A stretch of DNA of 64,000 nucleotides from Piromyces finnis (lineage: Eukaryota; Neocallimastigomycota; Neocallimastigomycetes; Neocallimastigales; Neocallimastigaceae). The notes beneath the pieces are model-generated. The model did no database searches and was not told where the DNA came from. It saw nothing but the letters and a program-made list of their open reading frames with translations. Position numbers and translations under genes: made by a program. Every line of letters begins with the position of its first letter. The first letter of the stretch is position 1. Shown in pieces: positions 18,460-31,124 of this stretch. The DNA lies in assembly GCA_002104945.1 (NCBI GenBank), contig MCFH01000003.1, positions 186,001-250,000 on the forward strand. The letters are read 5' to 3'.

Positions 18460-20583
18460 TTACATTCCTGCTAAAGAACGGAATAAATTAGCAAATGGTG
18501 GAATAGCCGACCAAATAACACAAAAGGTAGAGAAAAGAACAAAACTAATGGAAGATACAGCAGAAGCTGATGGATATTCTTTAATTAAACCTGCAGTAGC
18601 GACTGCGTGACCAGCACAACCCATACAAGCACCATGAGCTAAAGAATCCTTTATTGGGAAACGTATTAATTTTAATATTGGCATACCCAAAATATCTGTA
18701 AATACACCAGTAAAAGCTACAATGACAATAGCAATAGCCATATCAGAATGAAGATAATTGACAACTTGAACAGCTAATGGTGTAGTAGCAGATCTATATA
18801 AAAAAGGAAGAATTAATTAAAATAATAAAAATAATAATTAGTATCAAGGTAAAAAGGAATAGAAATGATTATTTTCTTTTATAATAAAATTTCATGATAA
18901 AATAATTTTTTTTCTTTTATAATAAAATTTCATGATAAAATGATTATTTTCTTTTATAATAAAATTTCATGATAAAATAATTTTTTTTCTTTTATAATAA
19001 AATTTCATGATAAAATGATTATTTTCTTTTATAATAAAATTTCATGATAAAATAATTATATAAAAGGTACCTTGAGGTCATAGATAAAGCATAGACTGGA
19101 GCAATACCAAGGATACGACATAAAATAGTATGAACAAGCATAGAAACAAAAGACATGATAATGATAGAACCTACCAATTCAAAGATATGTTTAACAATTA
19201 ATTTATGATGTTCTAAAATTCTGAAGGCAAGAGCAACAACAGTAGCATCTAAAATACAGAAAAGAATTTCACCAGCCCTTGGGAATGGTAAGCTAGTATC
19301 GTTAAGGTAGAGAAGGTATTTAGAATTATTAGAATATAAATCTAATTCACTCTTTAATGAACGACCAAAGATTAAACCTTCAATCCAGAAAAATCCATAA
19401 GAAAAAACGGTACAGGTAACTAAAGGATGTAAAAGAAGTCTAATTTTATCTGGGATGCAAAGACCAATGAAATAGGATAAAACGTTGGTAGCAATATGAA
19501 GAGGTTGAGTGATATCCCAGAGAGCAGCTGGGATCCAAGAAACAACATAAATAATAATATATGTGATAAAACTGTATTTTGATGGAATAGCGGAACTCTT
19601 CCATTGGAATCCACTTTTTTTGGTTTTAGTTGGAGGGGTAGATGGAGTGGATGGGGTAGGACATTCATGTTCTGGTTCTTTTATATGAATAACGTCTATG
19701 TTATGTTTTGGTAAATGAGTTTCCATAATTGTATTTTCGTAGGTATCTTCACTGGAATGACTCTTGTTATCAAAGGAGGTAATATCAACAGTTTTTTCAT
19801 CATCAATAACAACTTCCACATTACTTTCTTTGACCTTTTCCTCCTTTTTAATTTCTTTCATTTCTAAAGTTTTATCAGATTTTTTGGATTTTAAAGCTTT
19901 TCCAAATAAAATACTTGCATAATGAATAAAGTAGCCCACTAAAGGAATAAAAATGATTAAACCAACAAAGAAGACGACTAAAAGTTTAATAATATCTATA
20001 CCACTTGGTAATTCAGTTGATTTAAGAATAGTAATAAGTGGTGGAACAAAGAAAATAATCATCCAACTCATTAAAAAGTCAATAGCTGGATTAATCCATT
20101 TTAATATTTTACCCATTTTTTCTTCTTTTAATACATATTCCATTATAATTAAAACAATACCAACGATAAGCATACCAGCGACATTTGCTGGGAAATTAAA
20201 TCCAATTGCCTAAAAAAAAAAGGTACAAATAAATTTATTGGAATAGAGTTTAATATACATGTCAATATATTTTAATCTATTTACTAATATATTAAATAAT
20301 TTTTTTTTATTGAATAAAAAAAAAGGAGGTGTAACACTGAAAAAAAATTTTTTTAATGTTATTCTATCGTTTTTTATAAAAAAAAAAGGTAGATATTTGT
20401 ATATATGTATTCTTTGTAATCTATGAAATATATATTAAATTTACTTACTCTAAATATTTGATTTACAATAATGATAATACAAATAATAACCAAGACTCCT
20501 ATTGGAACTAAAATCCAATCATATATTAATTTATGAAGTAAGCTTACTTCTCTCCATTTCTTTAAATTTTCTGTACTACTCAT
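18460..20583 (-). CDS. LrgA-LrgB fusion membrane transporter, paralogue B
   Basis: Same architecture as paralogue A. Exons are 20583..20449, 20209..19071 and 18793..18460 (introns 239 and 277 nt; phases 0 and 2), giving 535 residues. Exons 1 and 3 are exactly as long as in paralogue A (135 and 334 nt), and both introns fall at the same codons: after the first helix and inside the SMxSR / RSxxxPLAV segment. Seen: LIYDWILVPIG, GFNFPANVAGML, FPRAGEILF and DSLAHGACMGCAGHAVATA. The charged central loop differs, with a TPSTPSTPPTK stretch. The conserved introns place the duplication after intron gain. The substrate is unknown; a carboxylate such as glycolate is a guess from PLGG1. Confidence 0.88.
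18867..19056 (-). repeat. 37/38-bp minisatellite, 5 copies, in intron 2 of LrgAB paralogue B
   Basis: The core ATAATAAAATTTCAT recurs from 18881, 18919, 18956, 18994 and 19031, with spacings 38, 37, 38 and 37. Two linker variants (GATTATT and AATTTTTT types) alternate, giving a 75-bp higher-order unit. It reaches into the region next to the exon 2 donor. Paralogue A has an AAT array in the same intron instead. Confidence 0.9.
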
Positions 20584-21790
20584 GTTGTTGTATATATAAT
20601 GATTTGTAGATTATTATTAAATTTTAGGATATAAAAATTGATTTTTCTTTTTTATTATTAATCTTGTTTAATAATCCGTTTAATTTTTTTAAACGTACTT
20701 GAATAAAAATTTTCTCTTTCTATTAAATTAAGTAGTTTCTTTTTATTTTGATATTATTTTTGAATTTCTATTTAAAATCGTTTAATTTTTTTTTTTCTCT
20801 TTCTTTTTTTTAAAAAAAAAAAAAAATGAATGACTCTTTTTTTTTAATGATTTTGTTTTTATATCTTTCAATTGTTTTTTTTTTTTTCCTTTCTTTATTA
20901 TAAAAATGGTGTGTTTGTATGTGTGTTTGCCTGCGGTGTGCTTACACTTTTTTTTTTTTTTCTTATTTAAAGGTATAAAACTCAATAAAGAAAATATTAT
21001 TAATTCTCTTTATTTATTAATTATTTTTTTTAAAGTTTTAAAATTCGCAAAGAAAAAAAAAAAAAAAAAAAGAAATTTTAATTATATTTATATTAAAAAT
21101 TTTTTATTTTTGATACGAAAAAAATGGCACCATCAATGAAAGGAAAAGCATTAAAATTTTAAATTTTTACGAAAATAAGGATAAACACGTGATCATTCTA
21201 TGAAATACAGAAAAAAGTGCCCTTTTAAAAAAGAAACTTCAACAAGGGTGTGGGTGGGTGGAATGTAGAAAGGTGAAGTATAGAAAAGAGTTTGATTGTG
21301 GCATTCTTGATAAAAGTGACATTCAAATGTCATAACAAAATACAATGAAATGCAATAAACCTACCCATTCCATTAATACAACACATTCTTTTTTTTTTTT
21401 TTTAAAAATGCCTTTTTCCTAATTGATAGTCTGTCATCGCAAATTTAACCACTAAACTAACCAGAGAAAATTTTCTATTTGCCGGAAATGAATGGCGAAA
21501 TTAAAAAATACATTACAATATATTTTACAATACATTACAATATATCATTCAATAGAATTAGTATGAAATTGAAATATATAATGAAATTGTCATGTTTAAA
21601 TATATTAATAGACTGTACCATATAATAATAATATATAAAATGAAATTCTGTCAAGTTATTTTATCCGGAGGTGATGGGTTAGGTTTAAAAAAGAAAGATC
21701 CCATTTGAAAGGAAGAAAATGTGGCCTTTTTTTTTAAAAAAAAATGTTCATATAAAGAAAAGGAAATACTACAAATATACTTTAAATATA
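20584..21790. other. Non-coding spacer upstream of LrgAB paralogue B
   Basis: Should contain the promoter of paralogue B. It has T/A homopolymers, a CACGTG hexamer near 21187, a GTGTGGGTGGGTGG stretch near 21249 and patches less AT-rich than the surroundings between 21170 and 21720. Small frames here are Lys/Phe runs. No transcript is supported. Confidence 0.6.
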
Positions 21791-21950
21791 CTCTAGACAT
21801 AGATATACTATGAATACATTATGAATATACTCTAGGCACACTCTAGACATAGATATACTATGAATACATTATAAATATACTCTAGGCACACTCTAGACAT
21901 AGATATACTATGAATACATTATAAATACATTATAAATATACTATAGACAC
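21791..21950. repeat. 50-bp minisatellite, about 3 copies
   Basis: CTCTAGACATAGATATACTA recurs at 21791, 21841 and 21891, exactly 50 bp apart, followed by ATGAATACATTATRAATATA. Copies are nearly identical, so the array is recent. It abuts the end of the candidate gene at 21919-22401. Confidence 0.88.
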
Positions 21951-22401
21951 ATGATAGATACACTAATTTTCTATTAAAAAATAAAAGTAATAACAATCCA
22001 ATAGAAAAATAAATGAAAAGGAAAGCACATTTAATATATTTATTTATTTTTATTATTAAAGCACTTTGAGCAATAATTAATATGAATAAGAAAAAGAATA
22101 TTGAATCTTGGTATAAGTTATATATTTGTTGGTTAGTACAAGTATTTTTATTAGTCATAAGAATCATTATATTGTTATCCCATTTGATTATTGACATCTT
22201 TTTTTTTTTTCATCGAGCGTCATTCTTACCCACTTATTAAATATTAATTTTAAAAAAATAAAAATACATATTGAATGTAAAACTTACCATCCAAAATAAA
22301 AAAAAAAAGATGAATTGTAATAAATCACAATGTAATACTATTAAAGAAATAAAAATCAACATTATAAAATAAAATAAAATAGTATTGAATAACCATGACA
22401 T
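21919..22401 (-). CDS. Candidate small multi-pass membrane protein, 2 exons
   Basis: Not recognised. Exon A 22401..22288 (38 codons) ends at a strong donor, ATG|GTAAGT; a 90-nt intron ends in an A-rich acceptor, AAAAG; exon B 22197..21919 continues in phase 0 to a stop, giving about 130 residues. It has three or four hydrophobic segments (exon A mostly membrane, then FFFLFILIIAQSALII and FIYFSIGLLLLLFF) and a polar loop with MTNKNTCTNQQIYN. The strong donor and matching phase favour a real gene, but AT-rich DNA readily encodes hydrophobic stretches, so this is tentative. Upstream exons are possible. Confidence 0.35.
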
Positions 22402-25182
22402 CCTATACACTCTATTTGATTAAAAAAAAAGAAAATTATGAGCTAATAATAAACCATGATGTAGTGACATGTTATATATCACATATATCACATTACCACT
22501 AAAGGCACCCTCCATTTATCTACCATTTTCATGTGAAATAAGTAATGATTCCATAGATTTATTTTTTATATACATAAATCTATTCATTTCTATTCACCAA
22601 TCATTTATGAAAATCAAAATTTCAAATTTAATATTGTAACTATATTTGATACATTAATGTATACATTATCCATTACATTACATTTTTATTTTATAGGTTA
22701 AAAAAAGAAAAGAAAAATGAAGCGCATACTTTGACTAATTTTTATTATTATTTCGTTGATAGTTGGTCCATTTTAAAGCTACAGTTATCTATACTCTATG
22801 TACTCTATGTCATCTATACATATTCACTTGTTCCCATTCCTTTTCCCCTACTTTCCTTTCCCATTCTTATTCTTTTCTCTTTTTCACTTTGAAAATAAAA
22901 ACATATATATTATCAAATGTAATCAAATTAATTACATATATATATTATAATATATAATATAATATAAATTCAATATAATTTTAATTTAAATCATAAGCAA
23001 TAGATTAAAATATATATTATTATATATTATTTAATATTATTTATTTATATAGTTATTATACCAATAATATACTATTTAATATAAAAACAATATAATTGAT
23101 AATTTATGCTCTATATTAATTTTAAATCTTTAAGGAAAAAAGCAGCTGGGCAAGGAAAAGCAGCTTAAAATTTTTTTTATACCTAAAGAAACTGGCTAAA
23201 AAAGTGTTTTTTTTTTTTTTTAACATTGATCGATTCAAAATAAAGGTAACTTTGTGAAAGTATTTCCTTTTCTTTTCTTTGCGTGTGTTGTATCATGCCT
23301 TTTTCTTAAAAAAAATAAAATTCTAATTTTTCTATTTTTTTATTATTAAATAAACTTTTTTTTTTTATTCCTAAAAATTTTATATTAAAAAAAATTTTTT
23401 TTTTTTTTCAAAGCAAAAAATTTTTTTTTTAAATTTTTTATTTTTTTTTTTTTTTTTGTTAATTCAAGCGAAATTTTATTTCAAAAAGGAAAGGCTGAGG
23501 TCAACTAAAAAAGAAGGAAAAAGTCTTTTTTTTTTTTAAGCGAAAACCTGAAAGAAAGAAAGAAAAAAAAAGAAATTTTAAATAAAAATTAAAAAAAAAT
23601 TCTTTCAAATTAATTAAAAAAAAAAAAGTTAAAATTGAAAGAATTTTTTTTTACTTTTTTTTTTTTTACTTTTTTTTTCACATTTTTTTCAAGCAAGCAA
23701 GAAAAAAAAAAAAGATTAAAATGATTAATACAATGTAAAGAAAGAAAGAAAGAAAACTTTTAAATATTTATCCTGTCAAGTTATTGCAGAAAAAAAAACA
23801 TAGATTTCTTTTATAATATTAATATTTATTGTTTATTTATTTGTATTCAGTAATCAATCCTAAAATTAGATGTTTTAATATTTCCTAATCTATTTTTATA
23901 CAACCCTCTTTTACCCGTTTACAAAAAAAAAGAAAAATATTATATATTTATTAATTATATATATATTTTTTTCAGTTTTTTTTTTTAATATAAACTAATA
24001 CTGTCAAATAATAATAGTCATAACGAATACGGATTTATTTTTATAATTCTTGTTAACAAAAGAAAAAAAAAAGATTGTAAAAAAAAAAAGAAAAAAAAAT
24101 TCAAAAATTTAAATAGTATTATTTAAATTCAAAAGTTGTTATCCAAATTATTTTTACAATATACATTTATTAAATAGATTTAAATTTGAACTATTTCAAA
24201 GTCATAATTTAAATTATTTAAAGAAAAAAAAAGAGGAAAAATTATAAATAAATTATTAACAAGAATAGACTTTAAAAAGGTAATACAAAAAGTGAAATAG
24301 TATGTCGGAAGGAATGAAAAAAAAAAGTGGGAGATGGTATAATAGTTTTGGAAAAAAAAATCAATCAATTAAAATAATAGATGGATAAAAGAAAATATTT
24401 CGAAAAATAATATTATTCCTAAAGTTGCAATTTAAAACTTTATCAATTATAATTTCAAAATAAAAAAAAATTTTATTTCATATTAAAATCGAGAAAATAA
24501 AAACTCGAGAAAATCGCGATATAAGAAAATTAAATTACACTGTTTTAAATTGTTTATTGATTTTAAAATCAATCCTTAATGTATCCATAATCACAATCAA
24601 TAGTTTATTCTATTAAAATGTTGTATTACCATAGACAAAAAAAAAACTTTTGCCATTATATCAAAATTTCATATTAATATTTCACATCAATATTTTATCT
24701 TTTTGAAATTTGAATTGGCAACATTGTCAACAACAGTCAACATTGATTTAAACAAACATTGTGATAAGATTTGTGCTATTCCTATCATTTATGTCATTTG
24801 TATAATTTATATCATTAACTATTATCAATTATTAAATATTATTATCGACTATTATCAACCTATCTTATATAACTAATTTATATACCACTTTATATACTAT
24901 TTTATATGCAATTTTATATACTATTTAATAACTATCTATTTAATTTTACCATTTTATATATCAATATTATAATATTAAATTTTTGCAAAATTACTAACCT
25001 CTATTATATAAATAAAATTTATATCTATAGTTATATAAAGAACATTGTATTCCATATTACACCTATAGTCCTCAATAAAATCAATAAAATCAAAATTTTT
25101 TTAAATAAAAAATAACAGTAATAAAATTTCAAAAAAAAAAAAATTTTTAAAAAAAAAGTAATATCATAATCAATTCATCAAT
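22402..25182. other. Non-coding spacer before the ATPase gene
   Basis: Divergent intergenic region leading to the + strand ATPase gene. Dense A and T tracts at 23330-23720 and many short AT repeats. Frames at 22763-22957, 24180-24368 and 24906-25115 are low complexity without motifs. An A-rich leader (25128-25160) precedes the ATPase start codon. Confidence 0.6.
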
Positions 25183-27723
25183 ATGTCAACAACTGTAGAA
25201 AAATCGGCAGAAGCGGTTGTTAAAGCTTCTTCTAAGAGCGGCTTTTTAAATAAAAAATTAATTGTTGCTGGTTTAACTTCATTATCGCTTGGTGGTATAT
25301 TATGTTATTATTTAACACCATACATTAAGAAAAGGAGAATAAAAAATTATATAGAACATCACAAATTAAACAAAAATTGTTTTGAATATTTAGATATATT
25401 TCAATCTCAAGCAATCTCTCCATTAATTCGTTCTATTTTAAAGCATATATTAGTAGCAGATAATTTCTTAAATCCAGATGAATTATATTTACCGGAATTT
25501 AAGGAACAAACGAATCATCTTATGCAACAAATTAATGAAAGCTACACTAGCGGTAAATTCTTATTGTTAGAAGGTTGTAAAGGTAATGGAAAAGGTTATG
25601 CTTTAAGAGCTTGGGCAAAGAAAGAAAAAAGAGTTTGTATTTACCTTGGATTAAAACAAAGCTTTAAAAAAGTTGCTACTTCTATCAATATACCTTCTCA
25701 TGATATTTCTTCTTCTATTGATCCTTACGCACCTCAAACAACTGCTCAAGGCGATGGTTCTGATACTCCTCATTATTTAGATGAAACTACCTCAGCTACG
25801 GCATTAGATAATATTTCTTTTGATTCATTACAAGAGATTCAACAAAATCTATTCAGTGACATTCCAGAAAGAAGTTTATTCATCTTTGGATTATTAGAAG
25901 CATTTGGTTTCTTCTCAATAGGTAATTTTTTTTATAAAGAAATTTTACTTTTTTTTGATAAAGAATTGATGGAGTATTTATGCTTTTAAAACTTTTTTTT
26001 TAATTTACTTTATGGTTTTTTTTATAGTATTATTATTACTATTATTATTGCTATAATAATAATAATAATAATAGAATTGACTGTATATATATTTAATTTT
26101 AGTTATCATTTTTTTTTTAATTTTAACTAAAATTTTTAGTAATTTAAATTATCCTTTTTTTATATCTCAATTTTATTATTGCTTTGTTTGTATTTATATT
26201 TCTTAATTTAAAATTTTATTATTATTAATAATTATTCCCCTAATTTTTTTTTTTTTTTAATTATTAGATACTTTCTCTAATCCACAACAAATACCAAATA
26301 GAAATAGTATTATTAATAGTATTAATGAACATAAACAATATTTACATCCAAGATTACTATCCGATGCTTTCAAAGAAATGGAAACTGTATTACAATACAT
26401 ATGTTTAAGAAGTAATACTGGTCCAGTTCTTTTCATTTTAGATGATATTCAATTATTATTTAATGAACAAGAATTAGTTGGTCAATATGATTGTGCCTTG
26501 ACTATTCTTAATTGGCTTTTAAAATGCCAAAAGAATGGTTTAATGGATGTTATTTTTTGTAGCTCAGAAAGATCAGTCATTACTTGTGTTAAGAAATGTA
26601 AGTAAAATGACATGAAGTAGAAAGGGAGGGAAAAAAGAAATGAGAATTTTTTTAAAAAATACAAGATATTATAAATAAGAATAGAACTAGTATTATGAGA
26701 AATAATAAAAAGATATTTTTCTATTTTTGTATTCTAATTTTTAATTTTCATTTCTTTTATCATAAATATATATATATTTTTCAAAAGTGAAGGGATTTGA
26801 AAAATTTTTAGCAACCAAGGTCTCAGAAGATATTGAAACTTCAAAAATTGAAAAATATTTAGTTCATGATGTTAATAAATTATTAGATGACAAATGTAAA
26901 TTTAATAAAGAAAGTGCTAAAGAATTTGCCTATTACTTTTCTTCAAATTTTGAAGAAGTCGAAAACTATTGCAAATCTAAAATACCAGTCAAGAGTAAGT
27001 ATATGAAGTAAACATAATAATAAAAGTAGTAGTGTGATAGTAATGAAAGTAGTCATCATAAAGATAATAAATGGTTTGATTTAATTATATTATGATAGTA
27101 TATAATAATATACAATATGCTAGTAGTATATAATATACATGAAAATATAACATAATAAAAAAAAAAAAGAAAAACAAGATATTCATTTTTTTTTTTTTTT
27201 AATTATTTAATTAGAATATATTTCACTTAGAAAAGAAGATTACAAACAACTTGTTCAACAATTCTTTGAAGAAACACCAGGATTTGAATTATACCCAGCC
27301 TTTGTTGACCCATACAGTACTCCACCAAAAGATATTTTGAAGGATGTTATTCTTGAATTAATGATGAATTGTATATTAAGTTTAGATAATGTTCTTCCTG
27401 CCAGAAATGGTGATGCTAAAAAATGGGCATTTGTACAAAATATGATTAGTCACAAATTATTAAGATGGGTACCTATGAAAAAGAGACCAGCTCAACATAT
27501 ACCAGCAACCTCTTACAATTATATTCCATCCATTGATACTTCATTACTAGGTGATGCAAACGATGAAAATCCAACTAACTACTGGCAAACCTTATCCAGT
27601 AGTAATAATTGGAAGGATGAAATTGTTGTACAGTCTGAACAATATCCATTAGATCTTGATCTTACATTTTATAATCCATTTATTCGTGAAATTTTAGAAC
27701 AATGGTTTAATCAAGAACTTTGA
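25183..27723 (+). CDS. Membrane-anchored P-loop NTPase with atypical Walker A
   Basis: Exons are 25183..25921, 26268..26597, 26788..26994 and 27215..27723 (introns 346, 190 and 220 nt; all phase 1), giving 594 residues. Residues about 26-46 form one hydrophobic segment followed by KKRRIK. After a linker comes GCKGNGKG (131-138), a P-loop in which the usual Ser/Thr after Lys is Gly; Walker B is VLFILDD (300-306); VIFCSSE (about 341-347) sits where sensor 1 would be. This is the order of AAA+/STAND-type ATPases of about this size. The basic, hydroxylated N-terminus plus one helix could direct it to a mitochondrion-related organelle or the ER; that is inference. The C-terminal 170 residues match nothing I recognise. 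Catalytic competence is uncertain because of the missing Ser/Thr. Confidence 0.8.
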
Positions 27724-28057
27724 AAAAAAAAAAAAAGTTTTAACACACCTCTTAAAAACTTTTTTTTTTTGAACACACCTACACCTACACCTACACACAC
27801 ACCTATACACACCTACACATACTTACCATTCAAAAAAAAAAAATGTACAATCATCCATTACACTCTTTTTTTTTTTTATTTTTTTTTTGTTTAAATGGGA
27901 AAAAAAAGTCCATAAAAAACCTATTTTTTTAATAAAAAAATTAATCTACCCTTAATACAATAGTAGTAATATCAAACTAAAAAAATATATATATATATCT
28001 TTTTTAAAAAAATATATATAAATTTAATGAATAATCATTTTCAATTATGTAATGGTA

Positions 28058-28123
<66 letters not shown>

Positions 28124-28316
28124 TAAAATAAAATAAATAAACATAAATAAATTTTTTCTAAAAAAAAAAAAGTACACACATATATTCACACATACACATT
28201 CATACATGGTACACCTTTATAAACAGCAACAAATATTTATGCTATCTTTATTTTTTAACCATTCACCATTTCACCCTTTTTTTTTTATTATTATTTTAAT
28301 TCCTTCAATTCTAAAC

Positions 28317-28350
<34 letters not shown>

Positions 28351-29099
28351 CAACACTTTTCTTCAACATTTCCCCCCCTTCTTTCTAAAAACATAGTTAA
28401 ACAAAAGGTAAAAGAAACCTTTTTTTTTTTTTTCCCTACAACAACAACAAAAACAACAAAAACAAAGAAAAAACTATTTTATTATTATTATTTTTTTCCC
28501 AAATATTTTGATTATTTATTTATTTATTTATTTATTTTTATTTTTTGAAAAAAAAAAAAAAAAAGTTTTACCTTCATCAATATCAACATTCATTCTATGA
28601 TTTAAATCTATTTATTTTATAATATTTTTTTAATTTATTTATAATAATAAAAACAAAAACAAACAAACAAACAAACAAACAAAAAAAAAACCCTCACCCT
28701 ATAATAAAATTCCCTCTTTCTTTTTTTTTTTTTTATATATTTTATTTTATTTTATTTTATTTTACTCAACAAAAAGAATTATATATATAAAAAAAAAATG
28801 GAATAATAACAAAGAATTGAATATAGATGAACTGAATAGATAAATATTAAAAAAAAAAAGAAAAAAAAAAAGATTTTTTTTTTTTAAACTATAAAAATAG
28901 ATTCAAGGAGAAAAAAAAAAAAGGGAATTTCTCTCTCTCTTTTTTTTTTTTTAATAATAGATTTTTTTTTTTATTTAGTTTTATTTTTTATTTTTACCTT
29001 TTTATTAAAACTTTTTTTTTTTTTTTAAGATAATAATAATGAAAAATGTGTATATGTGTGTTTTTTAAAAAAAAAAATTAAAAAAAAATTTAAATTCCA

Positions 29100-29136
<37 letters not shown>

Positions 29137-29147
29137 AAAAAATGGAA
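27724..29147. other. Convergent intergenic region
   Basis: Lies between the 3' ends of the ATPase and oxidoreductase genes. It contains a CACACCTACAC-type CA-rich stretch (27770-27830), AAT repeats (28057-28110), an A31-type tract near 28320, TTTA and ACAA repeats (28520-28680) and many A/T runs. No gene is supported. Confidence 0.7.
28056..28112. repeat. AAT microsatellite, intergenic
   Basis: Short AAT array with a few AAA interruptions, between convergent genes, and much shorter than the intronic arrays. Confidence 0.8.
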
Positions 29148-29404
29148 TTAATGGAAGGAGACAGCTGCTTTAGTTTTGTTACTTTGATAGGCTAATTTAA
29201 TTACCTTGATGACATTACCAGCTTGTTCTGGGGTAACAATTAAACGGGAAAGATCCTTGGTATGAAGAACTTAAAAAAGAAAAAAAAAATTTTTTTTTGA
29301 AAAATAAAAAAAAAAAATAAAAAAAAAGGAATTATATATATATATTTGATATTTAATATTTGATGTTTGGTGTTTGGTGTTTGATATTTAGTGGTGGTAT
29401 ATTA

Positions 29405-29442
<38 letters not shown>

Positions 29443-31124
29443 GATAGAATAAAATAAAAAATAAAATAAATAAAAAAAAAAGTATTAATAATATATAGAT
29501 TAGTATATGCCAATTCATCAAATGATTTTTTTTTTTAATTTACCTTCGGCAATATTTTTATAAAATTCAATATAGGTGCCCGGTAAAGTTTGATATTTTT
29601 GGGTTTGGGTGGTACCGTCTTGACCTGAGATAGATAATTCACCCCATTGCCATTCCTCCTTTTCTTTTCCAAAAACGGTATCATCCTTTAATGGAGTTAA
29701 TCCAACCTTGAGTTGATCTTCTTGAACATCTAAACCATACTTGAGGTAGGATCCATCCACACCATGAATCTTAAAACGAAGTCTTTTTTCTTCCTTAATT
29801 AACATACCTCCTTTTAAAATAACAATCATGGATGGATATTCTCCTTCTTCTGTAGCTTCATGATCATAATTTAAATGAATTTCAAAAGCATCTGGTGTTG
29901 CTGTTCCTTGTAACTTTCTTTGATTCATAATTCGAGCATATACTGTTGTTGGTTCACCAAATAACCATAATGCTTTTTTTTTTTTTTTTTTTTTTTTTTG
30001 ATATATAGATAATTATAGTGAGTAATATATTCAATAGAGAAAATTTAATCATGAGAATCATTTATATCGTTGTATATATATTTATAATTATATGTGTAGA
30101 TTTTAAATTATATTTAATACTATGATTTCCATATTAATACTATTGTTATCATTACTATTGTTATTATTATTTAAAAAAAAAAAAAAAAACGTTTTTTTTC
30201 TTCTTTTTTACCTTGATCAATTAAATGAGAAGCAAGATCATACACAATACCAGATCCTGGAATATCTTCTTCTTTCCAATTATGTTTTAAGAAATTTCTA
30301 TATCTATCAAAATGACTTTCAAATTCAACAATTCTTCCTAAAGTTTTATTTTCAATTAATTTTTTGGCTGTTAAAAAGTCACCATCCCAACGTCTTTTTT
30401 TTTTTTTTTTTTTTTTTTTTACATATATATATATAAATAAAATATATATTTAATATTAATAATGAAAGAAGAAATAAAAAAGTTTTTTTTTTTTAATTCA
30501 CAATGAGTTAAAGAGTTTTATAATAATATAATATAAAGAGACAACAACATAAAACAATAAATGTTGATAAAAAAAAAAAAAAACATAATATTTTTATATA
30601 TGAGTGAAAGAGGAAAAAAGGTAGAAAAAAAAATTAAGATATAGCATTATTGAATTAGTTTTGCTTTTGGTTTATATATATATTCTCACCAAATATATAT
30701 ATATATAAATATATTGATAAAAAAAAATAAATAGATATCTACTCTACCTATTTTGATAAGCAGTAATGAGAACATTATTTTTTCTAGCAATTGATAATAA
30801 TTCTTGAACTTGTTGACTATCAGTAACAAAAGGTTTTTCTATCACTGTATTAATTTTATGTTCAAGGAGAGTTTTTGCCAATTCAAAATGAGTATGGTTA
30901 GGTGTAGTGATAACTGCTAAATCTACTTGTGCTCCACTATCGAAAAATTCTTCAAGAGAACGTACAATAGTGACGTCAGGTAAAACTTGTAATGAATTAT
31001 TGGTTCTTCTTTCGAGAACATGAGTAATTTTAAAATCGTTTGGAAGAGAAATAATTAAGGGAACATGAAAAGTTTTAGCACTTGAACCCCAACCAATAAT
31101 TAATACATTTAATAGTTGACTCAT
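29148..31124 (-). CDS. Gfo/Idh/MocA-family NAD(P)-dependent oxidoreductase
   Basis: Sugar or polyol dehydrogenase family, probably cytosolic; substrate unknown. Exons are 31124..30748, 30393..30212, 29972..29544 and 29269..29148 (introns 354, 239 and 274 nt; phases 2, 1 and 1), closing exactly at 369 residues plus stop. Seen: Rossmann motif GWGSSAKTFHVP (11-22), TTPNHTHF, the family EKP (96-98), QNRRWDGDFLT across the first junction (typical of the YdgJ/YhhX branch), and the catalytic-type YDLASHLIDQ with Asp178 and His182 at the second junction, followed by LFGEP. The C-terminal beta-sheet domain is complete. Introns 1 and 2 end in uninterrupted A runs directly before the acceptor G, which is unusual. 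It is divergently arranged with the mannosyltransferase gene. Confidence 0.93.
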
